Below, one piece after another: positions 15,039-23,589 of a stretch of 64,000 bases of DNA. This DNA comes from CAZBJJ01 sp964492245. GTDB lineage: Bacteria > Spirochaetota > Spirochaetia > Treponematales > Breznakiellaceae. Position 1 is the first letter of the stretch. Each line of letters opens with the position of its first letter. The notes under the pieces were generated by a model. It saw nothing but the letters and a program-made list of their open reading frames with translations. It was not told where the DNA came from and did no database searches. The position numbers and the translations under genes were made by a program. The stretch covers positions 1 through 64,000 of the forward strand of contig CAZBJJ010000001.1 of the NCBI GenBank assembly GCA_964492245.1, given 5' to 3'.

Positions 15039-17678
15039 ATGAAGTCGAATGTACATTTTTTTAGCCAAAAAGATAAAATTGCCAGTAAAATTTCGGATGA
15101 ACTTTTAGGAATACGGGGGCGTCAGGCAAATGAATTTGCAGAATTGGGCTTTCCCATATTGCCGGGATTTATTCTCGATTCCCGCGTTGCCTCTAAGCTA
15201 GCAGAATATCAATTTTTAAAACATGTAATAAAAAACCTATCCCATGCTTCAGAAATTGTAGGTAAATCCTATGGCGACGAAGAAAATCCAATGCTTATAA
15301 AAATTGTTATTTCTTCTAATCTGGCCATAACCGATTATCCCACCCTGCATAACTTTGGCTTGGTTAAAAATACGATTAACGGGTTTGCCAAGGGGGTCGG
15401 CAATACCTTTGCAGCCCATGAGGTTCTTTTCCTCGTCCGCGGTATGCTGGTAATTCAATCGCGCCTTTTAGAATTAGATCCTTCCCAAGATATTAAAGCC
15501 TGTGGCGAAAAACAGTTGAAGCAACTGCAAAAAGAAATAGCCTCCGATAAACCATCTAAAGACGGTCTGGGGCTAATGGAAGAGTATGCCCCCTATTTGC
15601 CCGAGGGCTTTTTCGACTCTGCAGAAAAACAAATTGAGCTCGCCCTTATTGCCATTTCTAAATTATTATCGCTAGATGAGCAGAACGACAACGACACTGC
15701 AATTCTCATTCAACCCATGGTCTATGGCAATTACGGCAAAGACTCCTGTTCTGGATGGTTTTATACCAGAAATGTAGTTAGTGGAGAAAAAGTTTTACAG
15801 GGTGAATTTTACCGCGAAAAATTTAACGAGATAGGGGCAAGCGGTCAAAAAATTGAAAAAATCGGGGACTCGCATTTAAAAGAGCTTCAGCGAATTGGAT
15901 GGACCTTAGAGGACAGGTTAAAAGAAATTCGGCAGGTTCGCTTTACGGTAGAAAATGGTAAGCTCTGGCTTATTGAACAGCGCTCAGTCGATTCTAAATC
16001 GACACAGGCAGATATTAAACTTCTATTAGATCTGGCCTCTCGTAAAATCGTGGATGAAAAACATGTTATTTCTTCCATTCAACCAACGCGTCTCAATGAA
16101 ATTTTACACCGTATTATTGATAATACCAGTGTTAAAAATCTCCCCACCTGGAAGGGAGGTATTGCCGGTGCTCCAGGGGCGGCAATTGGCAAGGTCTATT
16201 TTTCTACCGATGCCCTTTTAGAAGCCAGGAAGGCTGCGCGTCAAAAAGGTGAAGATTCCAATTTCATCCTAGTTATGCCCTCCACCTTTGCAGAAGATGT
16301 CAAGGCAATTGAAGTGGCAAATGGGGTCTTCTCCTGCGAGGGGGGATATTCTGCCCATGCTTCGGTGGTAGCCCGCCAATACGGAAAGGTATCCTTAGTT
16401 TCGAGCGAACTAAAAATACGGGGCAAGAAGGCCAGCCTTGGTGAGCTTTCCATAGCCGAAGGCGACTATATTACCATGAATGTGCCTTATTATGGTGAAT
16501 CCCAAATTTTCCTGGGAAAGGCTGCCTTAATCGAGGCAGATCCTGGAAATTCTGGCCTTTTAGAGCTTATACAAATGGCCAAAAAATATATGAATGGCTT
16601 TGAGGTCCGTGCAAATGCCGATAGCCCACAGTCGGCCGAATTGGCCCTTTCCTTTGGAGCCGATGGTATTGGGCTTTGTCGTACGGAGCATATGTTCTTC
16701 GGCGATGACCGCATAAACATTTTTAGAGAAATGGTCCTAGCAGAGACTGCCGAAGATCGCAGTGTTGCATTAAATAAGCTTTTGCCATTTCAGAAAAAAG
16801 ATTTTATGGGCATTTTAAAGACAATGGCCGGAAAAGAAGTGACAATAAGGCTTTTAGATGCGCCATTGCACGAGTTTTTACCGCATAACGATGAAGAGCT
16901 TCAGAACTTTTTAAAACATCTGGAGACAAGTAGTGGGAAAAAAATTAACAAGGGTGAAATCCTGGCCAAAATTGAATCTATGGCAGAATTTAACCCCATG
17001 CTCGGGCATAGGGGCTGTCGCATTGCTGTCTCGTACCCCGAGATATATAAAATGCAGATTCGAGCTATTTTCGAGGCTGCCTATGAGCTTAAAAAAGAAA
17101 AAATTGATGCAATGCCAGAAATTATGATTCCTATAATTATGAACGCGAATGAACTTAAGCTCATTGTCTATGGAAAAAAAATTGAAGGTAGCAGCTATAA
17201 GGGCGTGGTAGAAGAAGAAGAGGCCTTTAGAAAGGATGCTCAAATTAGAAGGAGACTCGATTACAGTGTTGGAACTATGATTGAGCTACCAGCTGCGGCC
17301 CTTGGAGCCAGCGAAATTGCCAAATATGGCCGTTTCTTTAGCTTTGGCACCAACGATCTAACACAGACAACCTTGGGTATTTCCCGCGACGATTTTACCG
17401 CTTTTATGCCCGATTATACCCTCTACGATTTAATCGATGGGAATCCTTTTTCCACCTTAGATCCACGAGTTAAGGAGCTTATTGGTATAGCTGTAGAAAG
17501 AGGCCGCTTAACCCGACCCGATTTGGTCTGTGGACTCTGTGGAGAGCATGGAGCAAATCCGGATAATATACGTTTTTGTATTGAAACTGGATTAAATTAT
17601 GTCTCCTGTTCCTCTTACTCAGTGCCAATTGCTATTTTGGCTGTTGCTCAAATAGAACTTGAGATGGCAAAGAATTAA
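15039..17678 (+). CDS. ppdK: Pyruvate, phosphate dikinase homologue with degraded ATP-binding domain
   Basis: An 879-aa protein with full-length PPDK architecture, as in T. pallidum TP0746. The phosphohistidine swivel (GGYSAHASVVARQYGK, His about 439) and the PEP/pyruvate barrel are well kept: VRANADSPQSAELAL, GIGLCRTEHMFF, TIRLLDAP, MLGHRGCRIA, GTMIELPAAA, FFSFGTNDLTQTTLG and catalytic CGEHG at about 834. The N-terminal nucleotide domain is not: LLGGKGANL reads LLGIRGRQA, the SVRSGA arginine motif reads VISSN, and DIEFT (the Asp and Glu that bind Mg-ATP) reads QVRFT. GNYGKDSCSGWFYTRN still marks the fold. It may have altered nucleotide use or a non-dikinase role. ATG 15039 is preferred over TTG 15036 because of the AAGGAG at 15027-15032. 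A triple terminator follows. Confidence 0.85.
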   Translation: MKSNVHFFSQKDKIASKISDELLGIRGRQANEFAELGFPILPGFILDSRVASKLAEYQFLKHVIKNLSHASEIVGKSYGDEENPMLIKIVISSNLAITDYPTLHNFGLVKNTINGFAKGVGNTFAAHEVLFLVRGMLVIQSRLLELDPSQDIKACGEKQLKQLQKEIASDKPSKDGLGLMEEYAPYLPEGFFDSAEKQIELALIAISKLLSLDEQNDNDTAILIQPMVYGNYGKDSCSGWFYTRNVVSGEKVLQGEFYREKFNEIGASGQKIEKIGDSHLKELQRIGWTLEDRLKEIRQVRFTVENGKLWLIEQRSVDSKSTQADIKLLLDLASRKIVDEKHVISSIQPTRLNEILHRIIDNTSVKNLPTWKGGIAGAPGAAIGKVYFSTDALLEARKAARQKGEDSNFILVMPSTFAEDVKAIEVANGVFSCEGGYSAHASVVARQYGKVSLVSSELKIRGKKASLGELSIAEGDYITMNVPYYGESQIFLGKAALIEADPGNSGLLELIQMAKKYMNGFEVRANADSPQSAELALSFGADGIGLCRTEHMFFGDDRINIFREMVLAETAEDRSVALNKLLPFQKKDFMGILKTMAGKEVTIRLLDAPLHEFLPHNDEELQNFLKHLETSSGKKINKGEILAKIESMAEFNPMLGHRGCRIAVSYPEIYKMQIRAIFEAAYELKKEKIDAMPEIMIPIIMNANELKLIVYGKKIEGSSYKGVVEEEEAFRKDAQIRRRLDYSVGTMIELPAAALGASEIAKYGRFFSFGTNDLTQTTLGISRDDFTAFMPDYTLYDLIDGNPFSTLDPRVKELIGIAVERGRLTRPDLVCGLCGEHGANPDNIRFCIETGLNYVSCSSYSVPIAILAVAQIELEMAKN

Positions 17679-17680
17679 AA

Positions 17681-17767
17681 AAAAAGGCCTGGCATCAGGC
17701 CTTTTTTTTTTGAGGCCTAGCATCAGGCCTTTTTTTTTTGAGGCCTGATGAGATATCAGGCCTTTTA
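17681..17767. terminator. Triple tandem terminator hairpins between convergent genes
   Basis: Three hairpins in a row, each built on AGGCCT/AGGCCT. The first (17685-17702, loop ggcatc) and second (17713-17730, loop agcatc) are nearly identical and each is followed by a run of nine or more T. The third (17741-17763) has a perfect 9-bp stem AGGCCTGAT/ATCAGGCCT. The A run before the first stem means the array can stop transcription from both ppdK (plus) and the minus-strand operon whose stop lies at 17765. Confidence 0.9.
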
Positions 17768-18094
17768 AAACAGAAATTGTGGATCGCCAACTTTAAAGGG
17801 AGTGTGAACAGTAGCATGGGCCCCGCGCCGTATCCAGAGCCTTACCAAATACAGACTTTTGCCTGTGTCGTCTACCTCTGTCTTTGTCTCCTCCACGTTA
17901 ATTATATCGGCTAATTTAAACTCGATTATCAATGGGCTTTCGTTTTTGCGCATGTGTACAAGGATGCATTTTTCCTTTTCGTAGGGATGCTTGCGTGGGC
18001 TGCCTATAAAGGGTACGGCATCTTGGGGCACCGCTTTTTTATACACAGATATTTCATACAAGGGGCTCGATTCCAAATACACTTGAATGCTCAT
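17765..18094 (-). CDS. Conserved hypothetical protein, 109 aa
   Basis: A small cytoplasmic protein with no signal peptide, predicted mostly beta: 'MSIQVYLESSPLYEISVYKK', 'EKCILVHMRKNESPLIIEFK', 'SLYLVRLWIRRGAH'. It is the last gene of a three-gene minus-strand operon with the PilZ-domain gene (24 bases upstream) and an exported protein. A strong AAGGAGAGG ribosome-binding site precedes the ATG. I do not recognise the family; the context suggests a partner of the receiver/PilZ protein. Confidence 0.6.
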   Translation of the reverse strand: MSIQVYLESSPLYEISVYKKAVPQDAVPFIGSPRKHPYEKEKCILVHMRKNESPLIIEFKLADIINVEETKTEVDDTGKSLYLVRLWIRRGAHATVHTPFKVGDPQFLF

Positions 18095-18118
18095 GTCCTC
18101 TCCTTAAGGTAAAAGGTT

Positions 18119-18832
18119 TTAATTGGGTTTTGTCCGATTTTCCAGATATGTATTTAACATACCCTCCTCGGTGGCCGAAAAAGTAGAAAATTCAAATATA
18201 ATCATATGTTCATTTCGTATTATTTTGCAAACTGGGTTTAAAAAATTCTCTCCCACTCTCAGGGTACTGCGATTTATTTCTTCCCCAGATTTTAAATCTG
18301 ATGTATCGGCAATATTTTGGGGAGAAAAAGTAAAGCCTGTGGATGAGAAAGATAGGATGCTTCCCAGAATTAACTTCTGAGTATGTGGGTGGGTAAACAT
18401 AAAATGTAATTTGTCTTTTTCCGATGGGGTAAAGCGAGAGGATGCGCGTTTTTCATCGATAGCAATATGGCGGCCTAAAATACTCTTTAAGCGTTCCCGC
18501 TCGCTTTCACTGTCCAGGCTATCATCAATTATACCATTTATTCCAATATGTGCGGCCTTAGCAGCCTCGTCGTAGGCGAAATTTTTTCCCTTTAAAATAA
18601 CAATAGTGGTTTTATTTTTACTGCGCTCGTTTCGTATAAACTGTGCCAATATCTTCCAATGCCGAGGAAAATCTTCGGCACTAATTATAACCGCATCTGG
18701 ATTTACTTCGTCGATATTGTCCATTGCCTTAAGAGCCTGGCGATATCTAACATAGCTAAAACCCAGGGGATTAATATGGGTCTTTACAATGTCTTCGATA
18801 TGGTCGCTGGCAGCAAGCAAAAGTGCAATCAT
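18119..18832 (-). CDS. Degenerate receiver domain fused to PilZ domain (c-di-GMP effector)
   Basis: A 237-aa protein. Residues 1-118 have the alternating alpha/beta pattern of a CheY-like receiver (MIALLLAASDHIEDIVKTHI, PDAVIISAEDFP, KTTIVILKGKN), but the phosphoacceptor Asp at the end of strand 3 is replaced (VIISAED), so it is probably not phosphorylated. Residues about 130-230 look like PilZ: RASSR gives the RxxxR motif that grips c-di-GMP, and LSFSSTGF gives the later (D/N)xSxxG motif with Ser in the first position. It is therefore likely a c-di-GMP-responsive protein. Its start overlaps the stop of the upstream exported-protein gene by 4 bases. Target unknown; in spirochaetes PilZ proteins affect motility. 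Confidence 0.75.
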   Translation of the reverse strand: MIALLLAASDHIEDIVKTHINPLGFSYVRYRQALKAMDNIDEVNPDAVIISAEDFPRHWKILAQFIRNERSKNKTTIVILKGKNFAYDEAAKAAHIGINGIIDDSLDSESERERLKSILGRHIAIDEKRASSRFTPSEKDKLHFMFTHPHTQKLILGSILSFSSTGFTFSPQNIADTSDLKSGEEINRSTLRVGENFLNPVCKIIRNEHMIIFEFSTFSATEEGMLNTYLENRTKPN

Positions 18833-19821
18833 TCAACCCCCAAATTACTTACACTATAGCCAGTTACCAACCAAAGATTGTCTGTCTTTTTTAAGCTGTA
18901 TATATACTCTTTTTTAGAAACATAGACACCATCTCTGAATTTTTCAACAACCTTAACCTCGCCTTCGCTTGGGCTATAGCGTGTATTTATAATAGTATAT
19001 TCGATTGGAATGGTAGAAATATCCCCGTCGACTTGGGCATTCATTAAATTGTTTTTATATTGAATGAGCATTTTCTGCCGACCCTCTTCGGATTCCGCCT
19101 GCCAAGAGCGTCTGCGTTTGCTGTCGCGTAAAAGCATCGACTCTAAATCGATATACAGGAAAAACTTTTCCCATTGCCCATCAATTCGCCCATTGAGCAT
19201 ATATGCGACAACCTCGTCGGGCGCAAGGGGAATGCGTTCTAAAACAGCCATTGTTTTTTCATCAAAAGGAAGTAAAAACTCCTTGCTTTCACCATCCTTC
19301 ATGGGCCTTCGTTTTAAAACCAGATGTATTCTATTGGAAACAAGGGTCGATACATCGCTGCTTCGCGAAAATCCGGCAAAACCCTCGGTATTCTCGTTTC
19401 TAAAAAGATCGGGGTACAGCGAGAGGCTCAATACAAAGCTACCAGCCTCTTGGAGTTTTACAAAGTCACGTATGTTTTCTTTAAAAGAAAAGGACTCCCC
19501 GCTTTCTAAAGATATCTCTCGAAAATAAAGGGGCTTATACGATATTCTTTTTTTTAACAAATCGGGATTTTCTGGCAATTTGCGGTTATTCATGCTTCGC
19601 ACATCGAAATCTAAGGAAAAGCTGCGTTCCTCGGCCAGTTTAAATCTTTTTATTTCGGCAGTATTATTGGTTATAGTAATTAAAACGTCTATATTTTGAT
19701 TGTCCAAGCCAGCGTAATACACTGCCCGGTCCCAAAAACGAATGTCAACTTGTAAGTCCTCGGCTAAAAGGGGGGCAAGGGCAAATAAAGCGAGGAGGCA
19801 AAAACCAGTAATTTGTTTCAT
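18829..19821 (-). CDS. Exported protein of unknown function
   Basis: A 330-aa protein with a signal peptide (FCLLALFALAPLLAEDL, cleavage near residue 20). The N-terminal mature part (about 22-150) looks like an immunoglobulin-like beta sandwich ('NIDVLITITNNTAEIKRFKL'), as in BsuPI-type domains. The C-terminal 120 residues alternate helix and strands (ERIPLAPDEVVAYMLNGRID, 'FRDGVYVSKKEYIYSLKKTD') and could be a NTF2-like fold. It heads the minus-strand operon with the PilZ protein, with which it overlaps by 4 bases. GGAGAG stands about 10 bases before the ATG. Periplasmic or envelope location is inferred; no enzyme motif is visible. Confidence 0.6.
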   Translation of the reverse strand: MKQITGFCLLALFALAPLLAEDLQVDIRFWDRAVYYAGLDNQNIDVLITITNNTAEIKRFKLAEERSFSLDFDVRSMNNRKLPENPDLLKKRISYKPLYFREISLESGESFSFKENIRDFVKLQEAGSFVLSLSLYPDLFRNENTEGFAGFSRSSDVSTLVSNRIHLVLKRRPMKDGESKEFLLPFDEKTMAVLERIPLAPDEVVAYMLNGRIDGQWEKFFLYIDLESMLLRDSKRRRSWQAESEEGRQKMLIQYKNNLMNAQVDGDISTIPIEYTIINTRYSPSEGEVKVVEKFRDGVYVSKKEYIYSLKKTDNLWLVTGYSVSNLGVE

Positions 19822-19942
19822 ATCAATAGCTCTCCAATAGTAACTTCCTGTATATTGAATCTATCTTTCAAGTATATCATACTGCTAAAGTAAAAGCTGT
19901 GCATTATTATATATTCCACACTATACAAATCGGACAATTTTG

Positions 19943-22900
19943 ATGAATACCTTATCCTTTAATGAACTACGTCGAATTTTTTTGCGTGCTCCAGAAATTT
20001 CTAAGGCTTTAAATGAAGTTGGCAATATCTTTAATAGCACTGAAGCTATTGGTATTGAAGGTCTCCAAGGGGGAATAAACACCGCCCTTTTCGTTTCTGA
20101 GTTATATAAAAAAACGGGTAAAAAAATTTTAATAATAGCCCCTTCGGAAATGGATGTAGATACGCTTGAAAACGATTTTCTGCTTTCTGGTATTCCGGTA
20201 AATAAAATTCCCTGGTGGGACAGTGTGCCCTATCGGCCAGTTTCTCGGGGGGCCCGCGTTTTTGGACAGAGGGCAGCAGGGCTTTCGGTTTTAGGTGCGG
20301 ATTACCCGTCGATAAGCATTCTTACTCAGCGAGCTTTTTTAACGCCTGTCCCTAGGCCCGAAGAGTTCCTTGCCAAGCTTATCCGGTTAAAGCGAGCAGG
20401 ACGTATTGATCTAGATACATTGAGCGAACAACTTGTTCAGTGGGGATATTATCGGGTGCCACGGGTGCAAATGAAGGGCGAGTTTGTGCTTAGAGGCGAA
20501 GTATTCGATATTTTTTTACCTGGCAATGAATATCCCTGTAGGATTATTTTTGATTTCGATACAATTGAATCGATTCGATATTTCGATCCAAACGATCAAA
20601 ATATATTAGAAAAAATTGATGCGGTGGACATATATCCCTCGCGGGAAAAAATATGGAACGAAGAGGCTATAAAGCGTGTAAAGCATGAAGTAAAGAACTC
20701 AGAGCTCTATCCCATTGGTGTAGAACAGCTTATCGAAAAATTAAACCTAAGCGATGGCTTTGTTGGCGAGGAGCTATATTACTGCCTGAGCTGGGATAAA
20801 AATTCAAGTGTATTGGATTATTTAGGCGAAGATGGCCTTATTATTTTTTATGAAAAAGAACGCTTGGACAATGCCGTTGATATAATAAAAAGAGAATACG
20901 ACAGCCTGTATAGAAAAACACGGCGTGAAATGGCGGTGCCCGCCCCCGAAAAATTACTGCTGGACTTTAACACCTTGGTAAACTCGTATCCGCATAAGCT
21001 TTCCCTGTTTTCTTTAAGTTCTACAAGTAAAAACGAATCGCGTATAAAGCTGAATATCGACCCGCCTCGCTCTTTTTTTGGCAATATAAAATATTTAAAA
21101 GAAGAACTTGAAGTGCTTATCAAGGGGAAATGGCAGATTGATATCTGTGCCGAAAGTGAACCCCAGGCCCTACGCATTGCTGAGCTCTTAAAAGAATTTA
21201 ATCTGCGGGTGGCAAGCCTGCCGGTGTCCTCTGGTTTTGGCCTTCCGGAAATAAAATATCTTCTTATACACGAAAAAGAAATATTTGGCCGCCGAGAAAA
21301 AACACTGCGCTCCCTTAAAACAAGCCACAGTTCGGTAATAGACAGTTTTATCGAATTAAATCCTGGCGACTTTGTCGTGCATGTCAATTACGGCATTGGT
21401 CTTTTTAAGGGTATTGAGCGCATTAAAAGCCTGGGAAATGAGAGAGACTATATAAAAATTGAGTATGCCGACGAAGAGTTTGTCTTTGTCCCTATAGAAC
21501 AGGTAAATCTGGTGCAACGCTATGTAGGCAGCGAGGGCAATGCCCCACGCCTGGATAAACTAGGCTCCAAAAACTGGGAAAATAGGAAAAAGCGAGTTTC
21601 TAAATCGGTGGAGGACATTGCCGAAAAGCTCATCGATCTCTATTCAAAACGGAAGGCTGCTCAGGGCTTTGCCTTTCCTTTGGACAGCGAGTGGCAACTT
21701 AATTTTGAAGCAGCCTTTCCCTGGGAGGAAACCGAGGATCAACTGCGTTGCGTAGAAGAAATTAAAAACGATATGGAAGAGCCACGTCCCATGGATAGGC
21801 TGGTGTGCGGGGATGTTGGCTATGGCAAGACGGAGGTGGCCTTGCGCGCTTGCTTTAAGGCGGTAATGGGCGGGAAACAGGTGGCTTTTTTAGCTCCCAC
21901 CACGATATTGGCCGAGCAGCACTATCAGAATTTTTTAGAACGCTTCGAAAACTTTCCGGTAAAAATTGCCCTGATATCTCGCTTTGTCGAAAAATCCAAA
22001 ATTAAAAAACTGCTGGTAGATTTGCAAAAGGGACAGGTTGATATTTTAGTGGGAACCCATCGGATTATTCAAAAGGATGTCGCATTTAAGGACCTGGGAC
22101 TTTTAGTAATTGATGAAGAACAGCGCTTTGGCGTTAAAGATAAGGAGAGATTTAAAGAGCTAAAGGCCAATATAGACTGTCTAAGCCTTTCTGCAACGCC
22201 CATTCCGCGCACCCTTCACATGAGCCTTGTAAAAATTAGAGATATGAGTCTTTTGGCAACTCCTCCTTCGATAAGACAGCCAATTGAGACAAATATCGAT
22301 GAGTTTAACGAGGAAAAAATTGCAATCGCAATTAGGCAGGAGACCGAGAGAGGAGGACAGGTTTTTTTCCTGCACAATAGAATTGAGAGCTTGGATCAGA
22401 CGAGGCGGATGATTGAGCGCATTGTACCAGAAATGTCGGTAGAAGTGGCCCATGGACAGATGAATTCCCAGGAACTAGAGGGGGTCATGCGGCGTTTTGT
22501 CCATGGCGGTTTTCATGTCCTTATTTCTACGACAATTATTGAAAATGGGATTGATATTCCCAATGTAAATACAATTATCATTGACCGAGCCGATATGTAT
22601 GGTGTCTCGCAACTGTATCAATTGAGGGGGCGGGTAGGGCGGTCCGATCGGAAGGCCTGGGCCTGGCTTTTTTATCCAAGGGGCAAGGCACTTTCGGAGC
22701 TCGCAATGAAGCGCTTACAAGTTATTTCCGATTTTACTGAACTTGGCAGTGGCTTTAAAATTGCCCTTAAGGATATGGAAATTCGGGGGGCGGGAAACCT
22801 TCTTGGAAAAGAGCAGTCTGGCGATATTTATTCAGTGGGCTTCGATTTATATGTGCGGCTCTTAGAAGAGGCGGTTAAACGCCTTCAGGATGAGGAATAT

Positions 22901-23353
22901 CAAGTGGAAGCAGAGTCCTACCTAGAATTGGAATATACAGGCTTTATTCCCAATACGTATATCGATTCTGCTCAGACTAAAATGGAAGTATATAAAAAAA
23001 TTGCTGGCATTCAGAGCAACGATGAACTGGAAAGAATGTTTTTCGAGCTTGCCAATCGTTTTGGCCCCCTGCCAGAGGAGGTACAAAGTCTCTTAGCTTT
23101 GGCGGAAATAAGAATTATTTGTAAAAACCTCTCCGTCTTAAATTTAAAAGAACGGGCGGGGCTCGTTAGAATTGAATTTAATAAGCTTGCAAAAATTAAT
23201 GTAGACAGACTTATACGCTTAATGCAGGAAAGCGCAGGAAGGGTTAAATTAGACCCCAAGGCTCCCAATGTCTTAATTTTACAGACCGGGGCAATAGGTC
23301 TAAAAGAAAAAAGTGAGTTTATTCGTGAAAAATTGGCCGCCCTTGTCCGATAG
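19943..23353 (+). CDS. mfd: Transcription-repair coupling factor
   Basis: A 1136-aa Mfd, which removes RNA polymerase stalled at lesions and recruits UvrA. Domains in order: a UvrB-like N-terminal part (about 1-330; the ARVFGQRAAGLSVL region), the CarD-like RNA-polymerase interaction domain at about 470-545 (DFVVHVNYGIGLFKGIERIK), the RecG-like helicase at about 590-950 with Walker A GDVGYGKTE, DEEQRFGV as the DExQ box and RGRVGRSDRKAW as motif VI, and the TRCF C-terminal domain. Length is normal. ATG 19943 is chosen over TTG 19940; no ribosome-binding site is evident. The 3' end runs into a repeat cluster and an assembly gap. It is functionally linked to uvrA about 2 kb downstream. Confidence 0.97.
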   Translation: MNTLSFNELRRIFLRAPEISKALNEVGNIFNSTEAIGIEGLQGGINTALFVSELYKKTGKKILIIAPSEMDVDTLENDFLLSGIPVNKIPWWDSVPYRPVSRGARVFGQRAAGLSVLGADYPSISILTQRAFLTPVPRPEEFLAKLIRLKRAGRIDLDTLSEQLVQWGYYRVPRVQMKGEFVLRGEVFDIFLPGNEYPCRIIFDFDTIESIRYFDPNDQNILEKIDAVDIYPSREKIWNEEAIKRVKHEVKNSELYPIGVEQLIEKLNLSDGFVGEELYYCLSWDKNSSVLDYLGEDGLIIFYEKERLDNAVDIIKREYDSLYRKTRREMAVPAPEKLLLDFNTLVNSYPHKLSLFSLSSTSKNESRIKLNIDPPRSFFGNIKYLKEELEVLIKGKWQIDICAESEPQALRIAELLKEFNLRVASLPVSSGFGLPEIKYLLIHEKEIFGRREKTLRSLKTSHSSVIDSFIELNPGDFVVHVNYGIGLFKGIERIKSLGNERDYIKIEYADEEFVFVPIEQVNLVQRYVGSEGNAPRLDKLGSKNWENRKKRVSKSVEDIAEKLIDLYSKRKAAQGFAFPLDSEWQLNFEAAFPWEETEDQLRCVEEIKNDMEEPRPMDRLVCGDVGYGKTEVALRACFKAVMGGKQVAFLAPTTILAEQHYQNFLERFENFPVKIALISRFVEKSKIKKLLVDLQKGQVDILVGTHRIIQKDVAFKDLGLLVIDEEQRFGVKDKERFKELKANIDCLSLSATPIPRTLHMSLVKIRDMSLLATPPSIRQPIETNIDEFNEEKIAIAIRQETERGGQVFFLHNRIESLDQTRRMIERIVPEMSVEVAHGQMNSQELEGVMRRFVHGGFHVLISTTIIENGIDIPNVNTIIIDRADMYGVSQLYQLRGRVGRSDRKAWAWLFYPRGKALSELAMKRLQVISDFTELGSGFKIALKDMEIRGAGNLLGKEQSGDIYSVGFDLYVRLLEEAVKRLQDEEYQVEAESYLELEYTGFIPNTYIDSAQTKMEVYKKIAGIQSNDELERMFFELANRFGPLPEEVQSLLALAEIRIICKNLSVLNLKERAGLVRIEFNKLAKINVDRLIRLMQESAGRVKLDPKAPNVLILQTGAIGLKEKSEFIREKLAALVR

Positions 23354-23394
23354 TGCGCCTATTTTTAGGCGGCGCCTATTTTTAGGCGGCGCCT
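23340..23394. repeat. 55-bp sequence identical to 23495-23549 (left flank of the gap), with hairpin units
   Basis: It covers the last codons of mfd and two CGCCTA-TTTT-TAGGCG palindromes. The exact 55-base identity with the right side of the N run suggests an unmerged contig overlap rather than a biological duplication. The palindromes after the mfd stop could act as a terminator. Confidence 0.9.
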
Positions 23395-23494
23395 NNNNNN
23401 NNNNNNNNNNNNNNNNNNNNNNNNNNNNNNNNNNNNNNNNNNNNNNNNNNNNNNNNNNNNNNNNNNNNNNNNNNNNNNNNNNNNNNNNNNNNNN
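23395..23494. other. Assembly gap of exactly 100 N
   Basis: One hundred consecutive N, the conventional length for a gap of unknown size, placed inside a hairpin repeat cluster between mfd and plsC. Confidence 1.
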
Positions 23495-23549
23495 CCCTTG
23501 TCCGATAGTGCGCCTATTTTTAGGCGGCGCCTATTTTTAGGCGGCGCCT
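23495..23549. repeat. 55-bp sequence identical to 23340-23394 (right flank of the gap)
   Basis: It repeats the end of mfd (including its TAG stop) and the two palindromic units, then continues into TGTTTATAGACGGC and the plsC promoter. See the left flank. Confidence 0.9.
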
Positions 23550-23554
23550 GTTTA

Positions 23555-23583
23555 TAGACGGCCCGTTTTTTTTCTGTTATTAT
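23555..23583 (+). promoter_or_regulatory. Predicted promoter giving a leaderless plsC transcript
   Basis: TAGACG (23555-23560), a 17-base spacer and TATTAT (23578-23583). The expected transcription start, seven bases after the -10, falls on the A of the plsC ATG at 23590. No ribosome-binding site is present. Confidence 0.4.
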
Positions 23584-23589
23584 TTTTAA

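Noticed and set aside
19899..19943. Leaderless mfd transcript
   Set aside because: TATACA at 19922-19927 would give a 9-base leader and no acceptable -35 is found, so it was left out of the leaderless set.
23313..23540. Open frame running through the N gap
   Set aside because: It exists only because N was read through, and consists of repeat sequence in a frame different from mfd.
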